Source: Monarcha castaneiventris obscurior | Taxonomy: Eukaryota > Chordata > Aves > Passeriformes > Monarchidae | Assembly (NCBI GenBank): GCA_026261815.1 | Contig: JAMPIT010000856.1 | Span: 10,648,001-10,712,000, forward strand | Reading direction: 5' to 3' | Length of the DNA stretch: 64,000 bases | In this document: piece by piece, positions 27,264 to 39,999 of the stretch | Numbering within the stretch: position 1 is the first letter of the stretch | How the letters are laid out: each line of letters opens with the position of its first letter | Program-made: the position numbers and the translations under genes | Notes under the pieces: model-generated | Databases searched by the model: none | Told to the model about the DNA's origin: nothing | The model's input: the letters and a program-made list of their open reading frames with translations, nothing else

Positions 27264-30200
27264 AAGAAAAAAGCAGCTTTTTGCTGTCCCTGCTCTGACA
27301 GCTGGGGTCAGTGACAGAGTGTTGCAAAGGGGTTGTCTCTCCCGAGGACAAAGAGAGGAAGCTCTTGCAGCCTGTGCTTGGGGCAGAGACTGACGTAATC
27401 TTGGAGTTTAAGTAGAAAAATTAAATGGGAGTAATTTATCCAACACTACTTTGTGTTTGTTGTCCTCAAAAACAAATGTTAAGCTAATAGAGTGTGTCAG
27501 TCAGTACCATTCCTGCAGCTTGCAGTGCTGTCAGTCTCTGAACAATCCTTAGATGCATTGCAAGGTGCCTTGGTGGAGTTAAAAAGGAAGAGTGGTTTTC
27601 TGGAAGTGACATATTCAATAGGCACTTGTCACTTGGAAGGAATTAAAGAGTTCTTAATGTTGAAAATTAATTAATGGTGGTTATGGAATTGAAATTACTG
27701 GCTGCTCAATTTTACAAGTGAAAGATGCTTTCAGTTTCATGCAAAGAATGGATCTCACTTTATTTAATACAGCAGCATAGATTATTTGACTTATTAACTT
27801 GATAATATATTTAATTTTTTTAATTGCTGCTCTGTAAAAGCTAGAACTAGGCATGTCACAAGAATGAAGCAGCTCCTGAAGATGACCATCCTCGGGCCTT
27901 CTGAGGCAGCTAAAGCTGCACTGCAGCCAAGCAGGCAGAGAAAGTAATGGCAAAGAAACTGTAGGGAAATGGAGTAGGAAGAGTTCATTGGTTCATGGCA
28001 CTGGAGACAAAAACAGGACAGCTAAAGTGGCATTTGGTGTGAAAAATGGTGCCTCTGGAGTGTTCCCCATCCTGTCTGTGTGCTGCCCCCCATCCCCATG
28101 GCCTCGTTCCCTCTGGGAATTCACCCATCCTGGTTACTGTGATCTGCAAAGAAACGTGGAATTAAAGCAGTAAATAGACGTGGTACCACTGCAGAAACCA
28201 GCAGCTTCCTTTAGTGACAGACAGCTGCCTTCCACAGAACAGCATTCTAGAAAACAAGTCCTCTGCTGCCTTTAGATGGCTGTCTTTGTATTAACTATGT
28301 TTTAACTTATATTAACTTATGTTTTGGAGTCTTTTCTATGTGTGTGCTTCTTTATTTCTGTGCATGGACCTACAGGATTTCTCTGAAAGGCTCCTCTGAT
28401 TGTCCAGTAGTAAGTTTTGACACCTGACTTAGCTTGGCTTCTGTCATCAAATTTTCAGGAGTACCTGCTGGATTGATGGGTGATTTGATGTGTACCAGCT
28501 TGAGAGACAAACACAATATGCAGCAACACCTCCACACAGTGCAGTTTGTCAAGTAAACCAAACACTGATCTCATGATGAGAACTGTAAGTTTAGTAGCAG
28601 CCTCTTTTCTATATTCTCTTTCTAGTATAAAATCACGTGGTGTAGTCAGGGGTTTAATATAGCACTGCCAACTCTTTACCTCATACTCTTAATTCTGTAA
28701 CACGAAGTGGTGGGTGGGGTGTTTCAGTAGCAACTATAAAACATCTGTGCCTACTTCTGTAAATGAGCTTTTAACAGTTAGTTTTTTAGGGAGCATCCAT
28801 TATGGATCAGGAAGACTGGCGTGGTCTGGGCCAGACTAGGCCCGAGTTAATGCTGACTCCACACAGTTCTAGGTGAGGACTGTCTAGCCTAGTGAGGAAT
28901 AATTGGTAATGCAAGACCTAGTGCTTTTTAATAATACCTGTTTTGTAATTAGCTGGGGTGATCTCTGCTGTGTGCTGTGACGTGGGCACTTCTTTGTTTA
29001 ACATTAATCTTTTTTTACATAGATGGAAATGAGTAAAGCCAGGAGATTTGGAGCTGAAACTGCCTCTCTGCTAACCAGGTGATGCTGCCTCTTTGCTCAT
29101 CTTGGTGGTTGGGCAGTTTAGCTCGATTCTTGACGTTTTTATCTTTCTAATGGCATTTGGAAAGCGGTGTTGAAGTTTGTCTGTGTGTTGATATGCTTGT
29201 GTTCTTACTGGGTGGGGAGTGTGGAGGTATTAGATCGTCAGTGCTGGTGGTTCTGTGCCTGGCTGGAGGAGCTGTCACAGCTCAGCTCTTGGCCTGTGAC
29301 TGAAGGTCATATCTTCTGTCTGGTGTGCAAATAGTCAGAGGGGGAAAAAAGAGCAGCACTGACTTCCAAGGTGGGCATTCTGGTAAAAAAAAAAGAAGCC
29401 AAAGTATGTTGGAGGGGAGCAGGAGAGGGGAGCTAGTTTCTGAACAGATCCCCCAAAAGCTGATGGTGCTTGAAGACTGTATTGAAGTGAAATGCCATGT
29501 GCACTGACCCAAAAGCTTTGAGTGACTCCAGAGAGCCATTGGCTGTGAATTAAGAGCAGCAGGCTGGCAAGGCTGGCCCTGCCATTGTAAGTCTCTCTTA
29601 TCTGTTCATCACTGGGTGCTAAAAGTCAATTTTGACTAAAATACAGTATGCAGATCTCTGGCCAGCCAGTGCATCTTACTCCTTCCTGACAACTACTTAA
29701 ACTTTCTTCAAGATACCAGAACACAAGAAGGTAAGGGGCTGTTTCTGTTGTTTGACTAGAAACTACAACTGATGGAGAGCAACATTTTTTAGGACCTTAG
29801 CATCTTTTGAGGGAAGTGACAGGTTTTGAGTAGCACAATTTCTCTGCTATTACTTCCCATCAATCTCTTGTGCAGGTGGTTGGGCACAAAGGCTGAGAGG
29901 AGATAGCAGGGAGCAGGGGGATGTGGGGGAGAAAGGATCTGTTGGGAGCTCACGAGTCTGGGGAAGGTGGTCGGTGGACTTAGGTTTGGAGAGGTGTGTT
30001 AGAACTCCTGTTTGCATTGAAGCCATTAACCCTCTGTAGGACAGGGAGTGTTCCTCCAGGGTGTGTTGTCTGGAATGTGGAATGGGCTTGAATTGATGAT
30101 ACAGATTAAAAAGTATTTCTGGAGACTCCACTGAACAGCAGTGCTGGTGTTTCTTGCTCTAGTGAGGAGTTGTCTTGTTTGTGAATCAAAATGTACAAAA

Positions 30201-32468
30201 GCAAACTGACAGAACACCAGGTTGGTTATCTGTGACATGACCACGTAGCTTAGGAAGCCAAGTGATGTTATATCTTTTATTCTGCAATGTACTTGCTCTC
30301 TGGTGCCTATGCATTAACACACATACTATGCAATATCAGTCTTTTTTTAAACCAGTTCACTACATTGGGCAAGAAAGGCCTGAGTTTAGCCTTAATTTTC
30401 TTAACAATTCACAGGAAAGTACTTTAAAAACAGTGACAAACTAAAAGAAGGTGGAAAATGCATAAAGTAAAAGCACAGTCCCAGACTGCTCACATAAGTG
30501 TCTTTCTAGCACCAAAACAGCATCCGTGATAGAAGCAGCTACTTGCTGTAATAGTTTCAACTTATGAAAACTGTGTACTAGATAAAATTATATTGTGATG
30601 TGTAAAAAGTGTATTTTATAGCTTTGGTGACTTAGTTTACTGTTTTGTATATATGAATTTTATAAATCTATTAAAACTTGACTTGTTATACTGTTCTTTA
30701 TGGGTTTTGTCTTTCAACAAGAGTCTGAAGCGACGTTTTTTCTTTATTACGTTTTTTTTTTCTGTGAGAGAGGTGCTTTTTGGACAAATGACAGTGTGGG
30801 CTGTACTGAAGTGCAGCTGCCATGCCATGAAATCTCAGTCTGCAACCTTTAGGTGTCTCCCACTTCTCCACTCCTGGCTGGAGTCATCCTTCCTGAGTGT
30901 GTCCAGGAGCTCAGGCTGGTGACACATTAACCTGTGTGAAACTTGGGACTCGTTCATCTGTGGCATTCCTGGGGCTGACTGGGGCATTAGCACTGATGGG
31001 AAGTGGGAGGGCAGGCACGGCTGGAGTTTGCTTATGCATTTTAAGCTCAGCAAGGGAAGATAATTGGGCCTGTTGAGATGGGAGCACCTGTTAGAGATTC
31101 CTCTGTGCTGGGCAGCATCTGATAATAAATAGCCACAGGGCCTGTGCCTGCTGCTTTCCCAGGGCCAGGCCCCTGTCTGGGAGCACTGCAGAGCCTTTGG
31201 AGGGTCACCAGTGTCCCTGTCACACAGCATTGCCATCCCGTGGCAACCACTGCTGCCAGAACTCGGGCTCCAGCCCTCAGGAATGCCATTAACCTTTCCT
31301 CACATTCCCTCGCTTCAAAAGGTCACATCTGGCAGATTTTTGTGGCTAGTCTTGATTGTTTCTTGTGTAAACTATTAATGCCAATTTCACTGGCAGTGCA
31401 CAACTCAAAATACTTCATGGAGCATTTTTTTGTCCTTTCTACTAATAATTGGAAATGCAGCACTTCAGCTGCATCAAGTCTTTGGGAATGGCTGACTCTT
31501 TGTCCCTGGAGCTGCTGAGCACTTCCAGGTGACATGTATTGCCAGTGTTCTGCATCTCTGAAAACAAGGGCAGACCAATTGCCAATCCAGTAAGCTCTGG
31601 GAGAAGGTGCCCAGGTGTGATCACTAATCTGAAAAGCTCTCAGCACCAGCAGCAGCTCCAGGGGATCTCCTTGGTGAGCTCTGTGGGGCAAACTGGTCCT
31701 TTTGGGGCCCAGGTGCTCCTGTGAGATGCCCCTTTCATAACTTGGCTGCACAGATGTTGCTCCATGAGAGCAGAGCTGAAGCAGTTGGTTCTGCAGGTGG
31801 GTTTGTCTTGTTCAGTGCCAGTGAGTGCTTGTGCCCCAGGGAGAGCCTAAACTCCATGTATTAACTTGGAATTACCTTCCCAGGATCAGCACAACTCCCC
31901 ACTCAGAACCAGAGTATCTCTTCTCTTCAATTCAGCAATTTCAGTAATCCAACACTGAAGATAAAAGGGAAAACATGTCTCTTTCCCCAGGGAGAGGCTG
32001 CTCTAAAATGCAAAGTATAGCTTGTATTTTTGCTCAAGTGTACAAGGTGTAAGGTTTGGGGTGGTTATAGTAATATTTAAGCATTCATTAGAACTCTTTG
32101 AGGAGAGAAATTAAATAAATCCCTGTGGTTTCTAGCTCCAGCCTGGTATCTCATTATCCTCACAGACCTGAGAGGAAGTTTACTCAGTTACTAATACCAA
32201 ATTTCTTGCCACTCTTCCCAGGACTGACTGGCATCTTGGGAAGCTGCATGGTGTTAAGGCAGGAAGAGTTAATTAGGACGAGTGTTCAGGAATTTTTACC
32301 AAAAGTAGCTTTCCCTTAAAGCCTTAATTTTGCTCAGCAGAAGCAGACTTCAGTGAGAAATACCATTTTTAGGGGAGAGAGGTGGTCACAGCCACTGTTA
32401 AATCACAAAGGGCTGAATCATGCTAATGAAATGTCTGTGGAAGGTGCTGGTTTTTCCTCTCCCACCCT

Positions 32469-32498
32469 TGCAATTGCCTACAACAGTAGGCAATTGCA
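32469..32498. repeat. Perfect 13-bp inverted repeat (hairpin)
   Basis: The arm TGCAATTGCCTAC is followed by the 4-base loop AACA and then its exact reverse complement. The structure is 30 bases long. It lies between the 3' ends of GNA12 and AMZ1. It is not followed by a T run and is too short for a microRNA precursor. Confidence 0.9.
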
Positions 32499-35400
32499 CC
32501 CCAAACTAGTAAAGAGCATGGAGTTTTTTTGTTGTAGGGGTATTTTTATCATCTGGGCAGTTGCTTTGTCTCCCCTCTCCCTTCAGCTACAGCAAGTCCG
32601 TCTTTTCAGAGTAGGAGTGGAATGTTCTGTTTATTCTTGGGAGAAGATATTTGTCTTTATGAGCTCGTAAAGCTATTAAAAGACTGGTTTTTACTATGTT
32701 CAGGATTAGACTTCAGAAGTTGCTTCAAAACAAGTGTCCTTGAGCTTGGGGCAGAGAGGGTGTGCCTGAGCTGCTCTGGTGGTGCAGGGTGCTCCAGGTG
32801 GCCACAGGATGGTGTGGTTTGGGAGGTGCTCTGAGCCAGAGGAGTCTAACGTGGATCTGTGTTGTGCCTTAGGGATGTTCCAGGGAAACCAAGCAGGGCT
32901 GCAGGAAGGAGGTGCCTGGTCTGCTGGGGGATCTCCTGAAGGTGAGTCCTGTGCAGGATTCATTCCTCCATCATCTGCCTGTCCCCACAAGGCACCCCCA
33001 GGTCACAGGGCACAGAAACACAAGCGGTGCCAGCCAGAGCCCTGAGCCATGCCCAGGGAGCTTGGGGCAGGCTGCTGGCACTGTGCTCCTTTGGGACACG
33101 CTGTCCCTTCCCATCTGAGTGCCCACTTCCTTCCCCTGCCTGTCTTCTGCCAAAGGCTCTCCAGGCTGTGGCTGAGGTGCTGCACAGGGAGCACCCAGGT
33201 CTCCTGCCCACTGCCTGCCCCACAGAGGAACAGTTCCTGGGCCTTCTGTAACCAGCCCAATCTTGGCTGCTGCATTGCAAGTGACTTCAGGGTGTTGGAT
33301 TTATACATAGAGCACCCTACACTCCTTGCTGATGGTTGATCCACAGCTTGGCCTTCTAAAGTGACTCCGAATTATCTCATCTGTATTTCTGTTTCACAGC
33401 TTACTCAGCAGCTTATTAGCTGCAAGTTATGTTCCCACACCTTTCCAAGCAGAAGGATCTCCCCAGGAACACGCTGCTTAAAATGCAGGAAATCTTATTT
33501 AGGGAGTTATCTTCAATTTGGTCTGCTACTTATTCCTGTGTCAGCTGTTTTATGCCCCCCTGCAACTCTGGTACATGGAGAGAGGAGTAGGAACTGTGCC
33601 TGTGTGCTTTAGTTCTGGTTATAACCTTCTTTTTCTGTGTGACCTTGGCTGCCTCCAGTCTTTACACTGGTGTGGGCTGGGGCAAAGAGCTGCTCACAGA
33701 CCCTGTGCTTAACGTGCTGCAGCAGCACTGGAAACCTTTGCTGGCGTGAAGAGGGAGCCCCTCCACGGGAATGTCTTCACATGACCAAACCCTGCAGTGG
33801 AATATTGCAGGGACCCTCTCCTCCAGCTGCTGAAGGATTTCCAAGTGTTTCCAGCCACTTTCTGCCTCTTACTGCGGAGCTGCCTCTTGCCTGTGGGCAC
33901 TGCTGAGCCCACAGGTGAAGCTCTGAATTGCCATCTCATTTATGTCTTACCTGGAGCACTTGTGGACAAGCTGAGCAGGTCAGTGGTGGTTCTGGCAGTG
34001 ATGGTGTCAAAAATACCTGTGTGTAGTCCCAACAGCTCTTCAGCAGAAATTCCTGCTCTCGCAGCAGCACGAACGTAAGCCAAGAGTCTCCCATCTGTGA
34101 CTTCTGCCAGCCCTTCTGTGCCACCCCATTCCTCTGTTGTCTTTGGAATTTTATGATGGAAAGCTGCCTCTGTTCCCTTAGGCAGGATTGTCATCCTGAG
34201 CCTCTTTCTGGAAGGTTTCTAAAGTTCAGCTTAATAATTGAGTTTGGAACCAAGGAAGAGCAAACAAGGCTGAACAGAGAGTAATCTCTTGCTTAAAATA
34301 GTAAATGTGTTCAGGCAACAATCGAGCGAGTTCGGGGGCAGAACTCGGATTTGTAATCCAAGCGGGGTTTGTTTGGAAAGTTTCTGCTGCTGGGAAGAAT
34401 GTCTTGGATGAGAACCCGTCACCTTTGTGGCTGCCAGGAGAGGGCGGCAGCAGCGGCTCCGCTGCTCCGCGCCCGCCCCGGTCCAGGCGCGCAGCCTGGA
34501 AAAATGTTTCCAGGAATTGCCGTCATCAGTCCCGGAGCCAAACTCCCTTTCTCTCCCGGTATGAATCATGCGGGTGTGAAGTGCTGGTGTTTCCGGAATC
34601 CAGCTGAATTTACTGCAAGACCATCTCTTTTACTCACCTGCCTGTGTAAATCTCCGGCGTTTTTCCAGTATCTTCCAGTTATCCTCTTGCTTCCTGCTCC
34701 AGAATCACACTGCAGGGTTGGAGGCCTCAAAGTGCACAGAGCAAGTGCTCCGGAAAGCCAAAGCTGCTTCCTTCTCGGACGGAAACGTCCTCTCCCTTCT
34801 CCCAGCTGCGCTGGATCTGATCCTACCTGCTGATATTTTTAGGCAGGAGAAATCTGGAGCTCAGCCAGGTGTCCATGAGCTGCGGGAGCGTTATCAGTGC
34901 TCAGGGCTGAGGGAGCAGGGGATGCAGAGGGTCAGCCTTCCCCTGGCAGGAGCAAAGAACCCATCGGCCTCTTGAGCTCTGGCTATAAATAGCCAGGAGG
35001 AGCAGAGAGGAACGGCATGCTCTGGCCATGGGAAGGGAGGCACTGCTGCTCCGGGTGCCAGCACAGCGCCCGGTCCTGCTCAGCGAGGGCCTTACAGAGC
35101 AGGGAAGGGCCAGGGTGCAAACTTCCCAAGGCAGAAAGAGGAATGCACGTGTAGTTCCCTCTTTTACATTAATAATCAATGAGTCCGTGAATGTTTCCAA
35201 AGGTTTCCTCTCCTGTGCCAATCTACAGAGGATGTGAGTGGTTCCAGCTCACGCTCCAAGCCTGGTTTTGTTGGAGCTGAGGCAGCTCTGGAGATCCTCT
35301 TGAGAGTCCGCCAGGAGACAATCGTCACACTAACGCTGCTCCTTGGGGCAGCCGAGCTGCCAGGGATCTCTCTGCCTTACTGCCAAGCATCTTTCTGCTT

Positions 35401-35834
35401 TACTCTTTCACATCTCCTTCATCTCCCCCCAACTCATAATGAGAGTCAATCAGCCTGGATTGCGCTCCTGTGCTCAGCACAGCCTCCAGCTGATGGGGCA
35501 GCGACCAAAGCACTCTGAGTCTTTGTGAGGGAGAGAGGACAGGGAGAAATCTCATCTGTGCCTGGGACTGACGTGCTAGGCAGAGGAGAGCTCTGTGTGT
35601 GGGAGAGCTGCCCTGGTTTCATTTGCATGTTTGTTCAGATGGCCCAAGCTTCTGTGTGAGCATGTTCAGTCTGTAGTGGGGACTTGGCTGACCTCATCCT
35701 GGCCAACTTCAGACCAAGAAAATAAAAACACCTACTTGGGACTTGAGGTGGGTTTGGGGTGGTGGTGTCACTTAGACCACCACAGGAAAAACCCTTAGAG
35801 AAGAAGCAATCACATCAGAACCATGTTAGCAATC

Positions 35835-35961
35835 TCAGAAAACAAAACACCTTTTATTCCTGGGGGGAGTTGCTGTTTCTCTCAGACAGCAACAACGTGG
35901 GGTGAGGCAGGCTGGAAGCAGGGCAGTGACGTGAGAAAAGCCAGCCCAAGGCAGCCCCAGC
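35835..35961 (-). other. AMZ1: AMZ1 3' UTR with polyadenylation signal
   Basis: A minus-strand AATAAA occupies 35853-35858, about 104 bases downstream of the AMZ1 stop. Cleavage would fall near 35835, giving a very short 3' UTR of roughly 125 bases. The cut position is estimated from the usual 15-25 base spacing. Confidence 0.6.
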
Positions 35962-36531
35962 CTAATTGTCCTCCCACCGCCAGCGATGAGGGGATGATTC
36001 CCCTTTGGACAGTTTTCTGGAACTCAGTTTCCTCCGCAAGGAGGAGAATTTGTCTCCAAGAACTTTGCGTAGCCCGGTGTTATCCCTAGCAAAGGGCAGG
36101 TCCTTCCGCAGAGCGGGCAGTTGTCCCGTAAACATTTCCCATTTGGCCAGGGCATCCACGGCCTTGTCCACCTGAGCCAGTTCCTCCTCAGAGACGTTCC
36201 TCTCTAGGGCAGCAATGCACATCTCCAGCCACAGCTCGTAATCCTTGATGGTGTCCGTGGCCTTGGCGTGCCCCGGGAGCTGGGGCTGGCCCTGCGCCTC
36301 CGGCAGCGAGCTCGGCTGCTCGTCCTGCTCCAGCTCCGGCCCCATGGACAGGCCCTGGCTGCAGGTGTCAGGGGTCAGCGGCTCGGACAGGGAGGTCACG
36401 GCCTCAGAGTCGTTCTCGCAGCACATCCCAGAGTCGGAGCTCAACGGGAGGATGTCCTCTGAGGTGGACAGCTCTGCTGACTCCTGCCTTGGCCACGTGG
36501 ACAGCACAGTCTGAGTCCAAGCGTAGAGCTT
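35962..36531 (-). CDS. AMZ1: AMZ1 exon 7: archaemetzincin-1 C-terminal region
   Basis: This is the last coding exon, with 189 codons (residues 315-503) plus a stop. It starts KLYAWTQTVLSTWPRQ after a CACCACAG acceptor. The sequence follows mammalian AMZ1 closely as I recall it: an acidic, Ser-rich stretch containing SDSGMCCEND and SEPLTPD, probably disordered; a helical segment LWLEMCIAALERNVSEEELAQ; then a strongly conserved end with DKAVDALAKWEMFTGQLPA, GLRKVLGDKFSSLRRKLS and a basic, Ser-rich tail. The paralogue AMZ2 lacks this long extension, so it separates the two genes. Phase 0 matches exon 6. The open frame extends upstream to 36651, but that part is intron read through the acceptor. 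Confidence 0.95.
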   Translation of the reverse strand, partial: KLYAWTQTVLSTWPRQESAELSTSEDILPLSSDSGMCCENDSEAVTSLSEPLTPDTCSQGLSMGPELEQDEQPSSLPEAQGQPQLPGHAKATDTIKDYELWLEMCIAALERNVSEEELAQVDKAVDALAKWEMFTGQLPALRKDLPFARDNTGLRKVLGDKFSSLRRKLSSRKLSKGESSPHRWRWEDN

Positions 36532-39500
36532 CTGTGGTGAGAGGAGAAAGGTTTCATTGTGGAGGGTGAGAGACACCAGTGTTTTTTCCACACTTTCCCA
36601 GTGTTTGCCAGGTAACCTGTTTGTCTTTGTCTGCTCAGCTGCAGCTGCCACGGTCCTCTCTGCCAGGTGATGGGGTCAGGTAACTCCTGGTGACCCTACA
36701 AAGCAGGAGCTTTTCTTTCCCATTTTCTCAGACTGTGGCAGAGGTGCCTCCAGTCAGATGTGGACTTTATCTGCCTTATTATAGAAGATGGTTAGAGAAA
36801 ACTGCACCAGATCGCTCCCTGCTGTGTGAATGTGGTCTCCAGGAGAGGCAAACCAATGCCTCTCCAGAGGAAACTGTGTCATTATAAAAGCTCCTGAGAT
36901 AGTGGTGAAGAATTGCATTTCATCATGTTGTAGATGCCTGTGGTAACGTGTGCTTTATTCCCAAGAATAGCTCTTCCCCTCCCGAGCTGAAATGAACAAG
37001 TGGGAAGGCTGGCTCCAGGAAAGAATTAATGAAAGGAAAATGTCTGAGACAATTTCCTTTTAAAATATTAAATGCCACAATGAGGCATATAACGGGTTGC
37101 TGCTGGCACATTTATTCCTTATGCTTTAGGGAATGAACCCCAGTCATCCCTGGGTAAAAGGTGATCTCGTCTGCCTTGTTTACAGTGTTGGGGTTTTTTG
37201 TGTGTGTGTGTTTTTCAGGTTTTTCACACCCCTGTGGCCCCATTTCTTCATCTTTACTTTCTGTAGCTCCCCGTGATCCATTTGCAAAGCCCCCAGTTGC
37301 TCAGCAGTGACAGGATTAGCCTGGGCTGTCCCCATGGTGTGCCAGGCACAGAGCTGGGCCCGTCCCTGCCCAGCTCAGGGGGAGCTGCAGTGTTTGAGGA
37401 GCCGGCAGGAGATGCCCAGCCCTGCCGAGCTCCCTTCTCTCACAGCACCCCGCTGCTCCCTCCCCCTCCCCTCCTCTATTGCTCTCTCTTCAGGCAAGTG
37501 ACAGAAAGGATAAAGAGCTCAAATTGAGTGGGTGGGAGAATTCGGCCCTGCTTCTCATTTCAGTCTGAGCGTGGAGCCTCGGGGAAGAATTTTGTACAGG
37601 AATAAAGTGGACTCTTTCAGTTTAGTTAATCCACCCTGCCCCCTCCCTCTGGGGCAAGAAAAATTGTAAGGGGACAACTTTTCTCCTGCCTCGTCCCACC
37701 TCCAGTGGCCCTTCCCTCCCTCTGGGTTTATCCAACAAAGGCAGCTCCAGAAGCTGCAGTGGGAGCTGGGCTAGGGAAGGGGACAGTAAAGCTGCTGGAA
37801 AGCTGCAAGCAGCCCATGATTTTGTAATGGCTCTGAATTCCCAAGAACAGTGAATCTGGGAAGGAATCCCAATTGCTACTTAGCCCAATTCCCAAGAAGG
37901 AAAAAGGCTGTGGAGATGCAGATGTTCCAACAGTGCATTTGGGTTACTCAAGGCAAAAAAAGGGGATGATCAACTCAAGATCACTACCTGAATTCCCAGA
38001 ATCTCTTCAGTTTCTCATCCTTTGGTTGGCTTATTCATTTGAGCTTTGAGTGGATTTGAAGGGCTGCAGCCTCTTGTGTTCTCCTGTTTAACCAGGAAGG
38101 GATAAGCTCTGTGTGGGTTTTGTTTACCTGCAGGCAAGAGCAGTTGAAGTGGGTGTCCACCCCAAGGATGTCACTGGGACCTGCTGTCTGTGTGTGTGTG
38201 GCCACTGCAAACTCATCCAGCCCCTGAGGACAGCCTGGGATGCTGCAGAAGCAGCAGGTGGAAATGTGGAAATGTTGATTGTGGTGGGGAAACACCAGGA
38301 GAATTAACTTGCTTTCAGTTTTCAAGATTACTCATGCTGGATTAAGCAGCTGGGACGAAAAAATGGAGTGTGTTTGTGAGTGCAACTCAGATACATAGAT
38401 TGAGGGACTCTTTCTGCTGCGTAAGGATTTGTTTCCTGCCCCACGTGCTCCTCTGCCCGTAACCATGTCTCAGCTGCAGATTTGAGCAGTGTTACCTGCT
38501 GCTGCTGAAGCACAGCTTGGGTCTGGCATTTCCTGCAGTTATTGTGAGTGTCTGAAGCTGTTTTCTGGCAGGTGGAGATCTGTGATAGTTTTCCAAGAGG
38601 AAATGTGACTTCAGACTTGCACTTAACGTGCTTGGCAAGTTAACTTTGCTCTCTGTTATTGTCTCGAAATGCTTTCTGCTCTCTTCTGTCAGGTTCCTTA
38701 ACTATTTAATTCATCTCTGGCATTTATGTCTCCTCTCAACATTATGGCAAAGCCTCTTACAGAGATTATCACAGCTCTCTTACACCAGCTTGTACTGTAT
38801 CTAGCTGAGCTTTGCCTTCTTGAGGAAGCAGATGTGACATTTGGCAAGTGTATCATTCCTTCAGGTTTGTGTTCCCTGTCACCAGAGGACGCTGAGCCAA
38901 TTGCAGTGTTTGCTGCAGGTGTAAAAGCAAAAATGTTTCTAAAAAAGCTTGATGCAGGTGGCAGTTCTCTTCTAGAAAGCACTGGCTGGATGCTGACAGG
39001 CTGGGTGTTTAAATAAAGCAGGATTTATTCCTCTGGTGGTCTGGGCAATTTAGACACCTCTCAGACAGAAGCAGGGATCAAACAGCCAGAGTCAGAGGAG
39101 GGTCTGGCAGCAGCACAGATAAGTAGGAAAACCACAAAAAATGTGTGTTTCCCCACACTCTTTGCCATGTTCTGTGTATCTGATTCTGAGCTGAATGAAA
39201 CTAGAGGCATCCCCTTTCTCATTCTGCTCATATCTTGTTACAAATACAACCCACAGACTTTAAAATAGGCAGTCGTGGAAAATCCTGCCTCTGAGCATGA
39301 TGTGTGTCAGACAGGAATCACAACCAGGGAGAAGATGGATGCTGAGTGAGAATGGTGACATTATTTCTATTCCATCAAGCATTTGGCAGATGAATCCTGC
39401 TTTTTAGACAGCAGAGGTAGCAAACCCTTTCAGGAGCTAAGAGTGCGTTAGCGCTGTTCCTGATCAGTCTAAACATGGCATTAGCAGCTGTGTGGGTGGG

Positions 39501-39999
39501 ACAGAAGAGACAAAAGATGACTCTGGGACCCTCCACTTATTAGTGGTAATAATTTGGGATCCTTTCTCATAAAATTAAACAGAGCAGAGTAACTGCAGCA
39601 AAGTGCACAGTTACAATGTCCTCCCTGTTCCCAGCAGCCACAGAGAGGCAAAAATCCCGGGTGGTGCAGGAAAGGGCATAGCTGTAGGAATCCCTGCGCT
39701 CACTGCTGCCCCTGCTTGCAATCTGCCTGCCCTCCCCACCTTGTTTATGGCAGTGGGAAAGCGTGGTTTGACTGTGGCAGTGTTCCTTGGGAAAAGCCAG
39801 AAGCCCTAAAGCTTGTGCAAAGTGCTTTGTTGGTCAGAGCCCGTGTACAACACCTCAGTGTTCAGGTGTGAGCACCTTGCACTGAGAGCTCCTGAGAGCT
39901 CCTGCCTTCACCCTCCAGTGCTGAGGTTTGGGCTGAGCCCCCCTGTCCTCGCCCTGCTCCTGCCCCTGCTCCAGGAGGGGCTGGGGGATGGGGTCTCAC
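36532..39999 (-). other. AMZ1: AMZ1 intron 6 (3.5 kb)
   Basis: The intron lies between the GTGAGA donor at 39999 and the acceptor before exon 7. A GT-repeat patch lies near 37198-37212, and there are several C-rich stretches. No coding or RNA gene is recognised. The plus-strand open frames at 37273-37527 and 38726-39016 are unsupported. Confidence 0.85.

Larger units (their letters stand above)
25486..35834. other. Non-coding interval between convergent GNA12 and AMZ1
   Basis: About 10 kb lie between the 3' ends of the two genes, possibly including distal GNA12 3' UTR. No recognisable coding exon is present. Contents seen are a poly(T) tract (27235-27263), a perfect 13-bp hairpin (32469-32498), a small GC-rich patch near 34430-34500, and a MEF2/TATA-like motif at 34983-34992. 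Open frames here reach about 150 codons (34369-34833) but lack known domains or convincing splice sites. Confidence 0.7.

Noticed and set aside
30600..30690. AT-rich segment with ATTAAA near 30669 as the true GNA12 3' end
   Set aside because: It would need a 6.6-kb 3' UTR. It remains possible, but nothing in the sequence links it to GNA12.
32469..32498. MicroRNA precursor at the 13-bp hairpin
   Set aside because: The stem is far too short (a precursor needs about 22 or more paired bases) and flanking bases do not extend the pairing.
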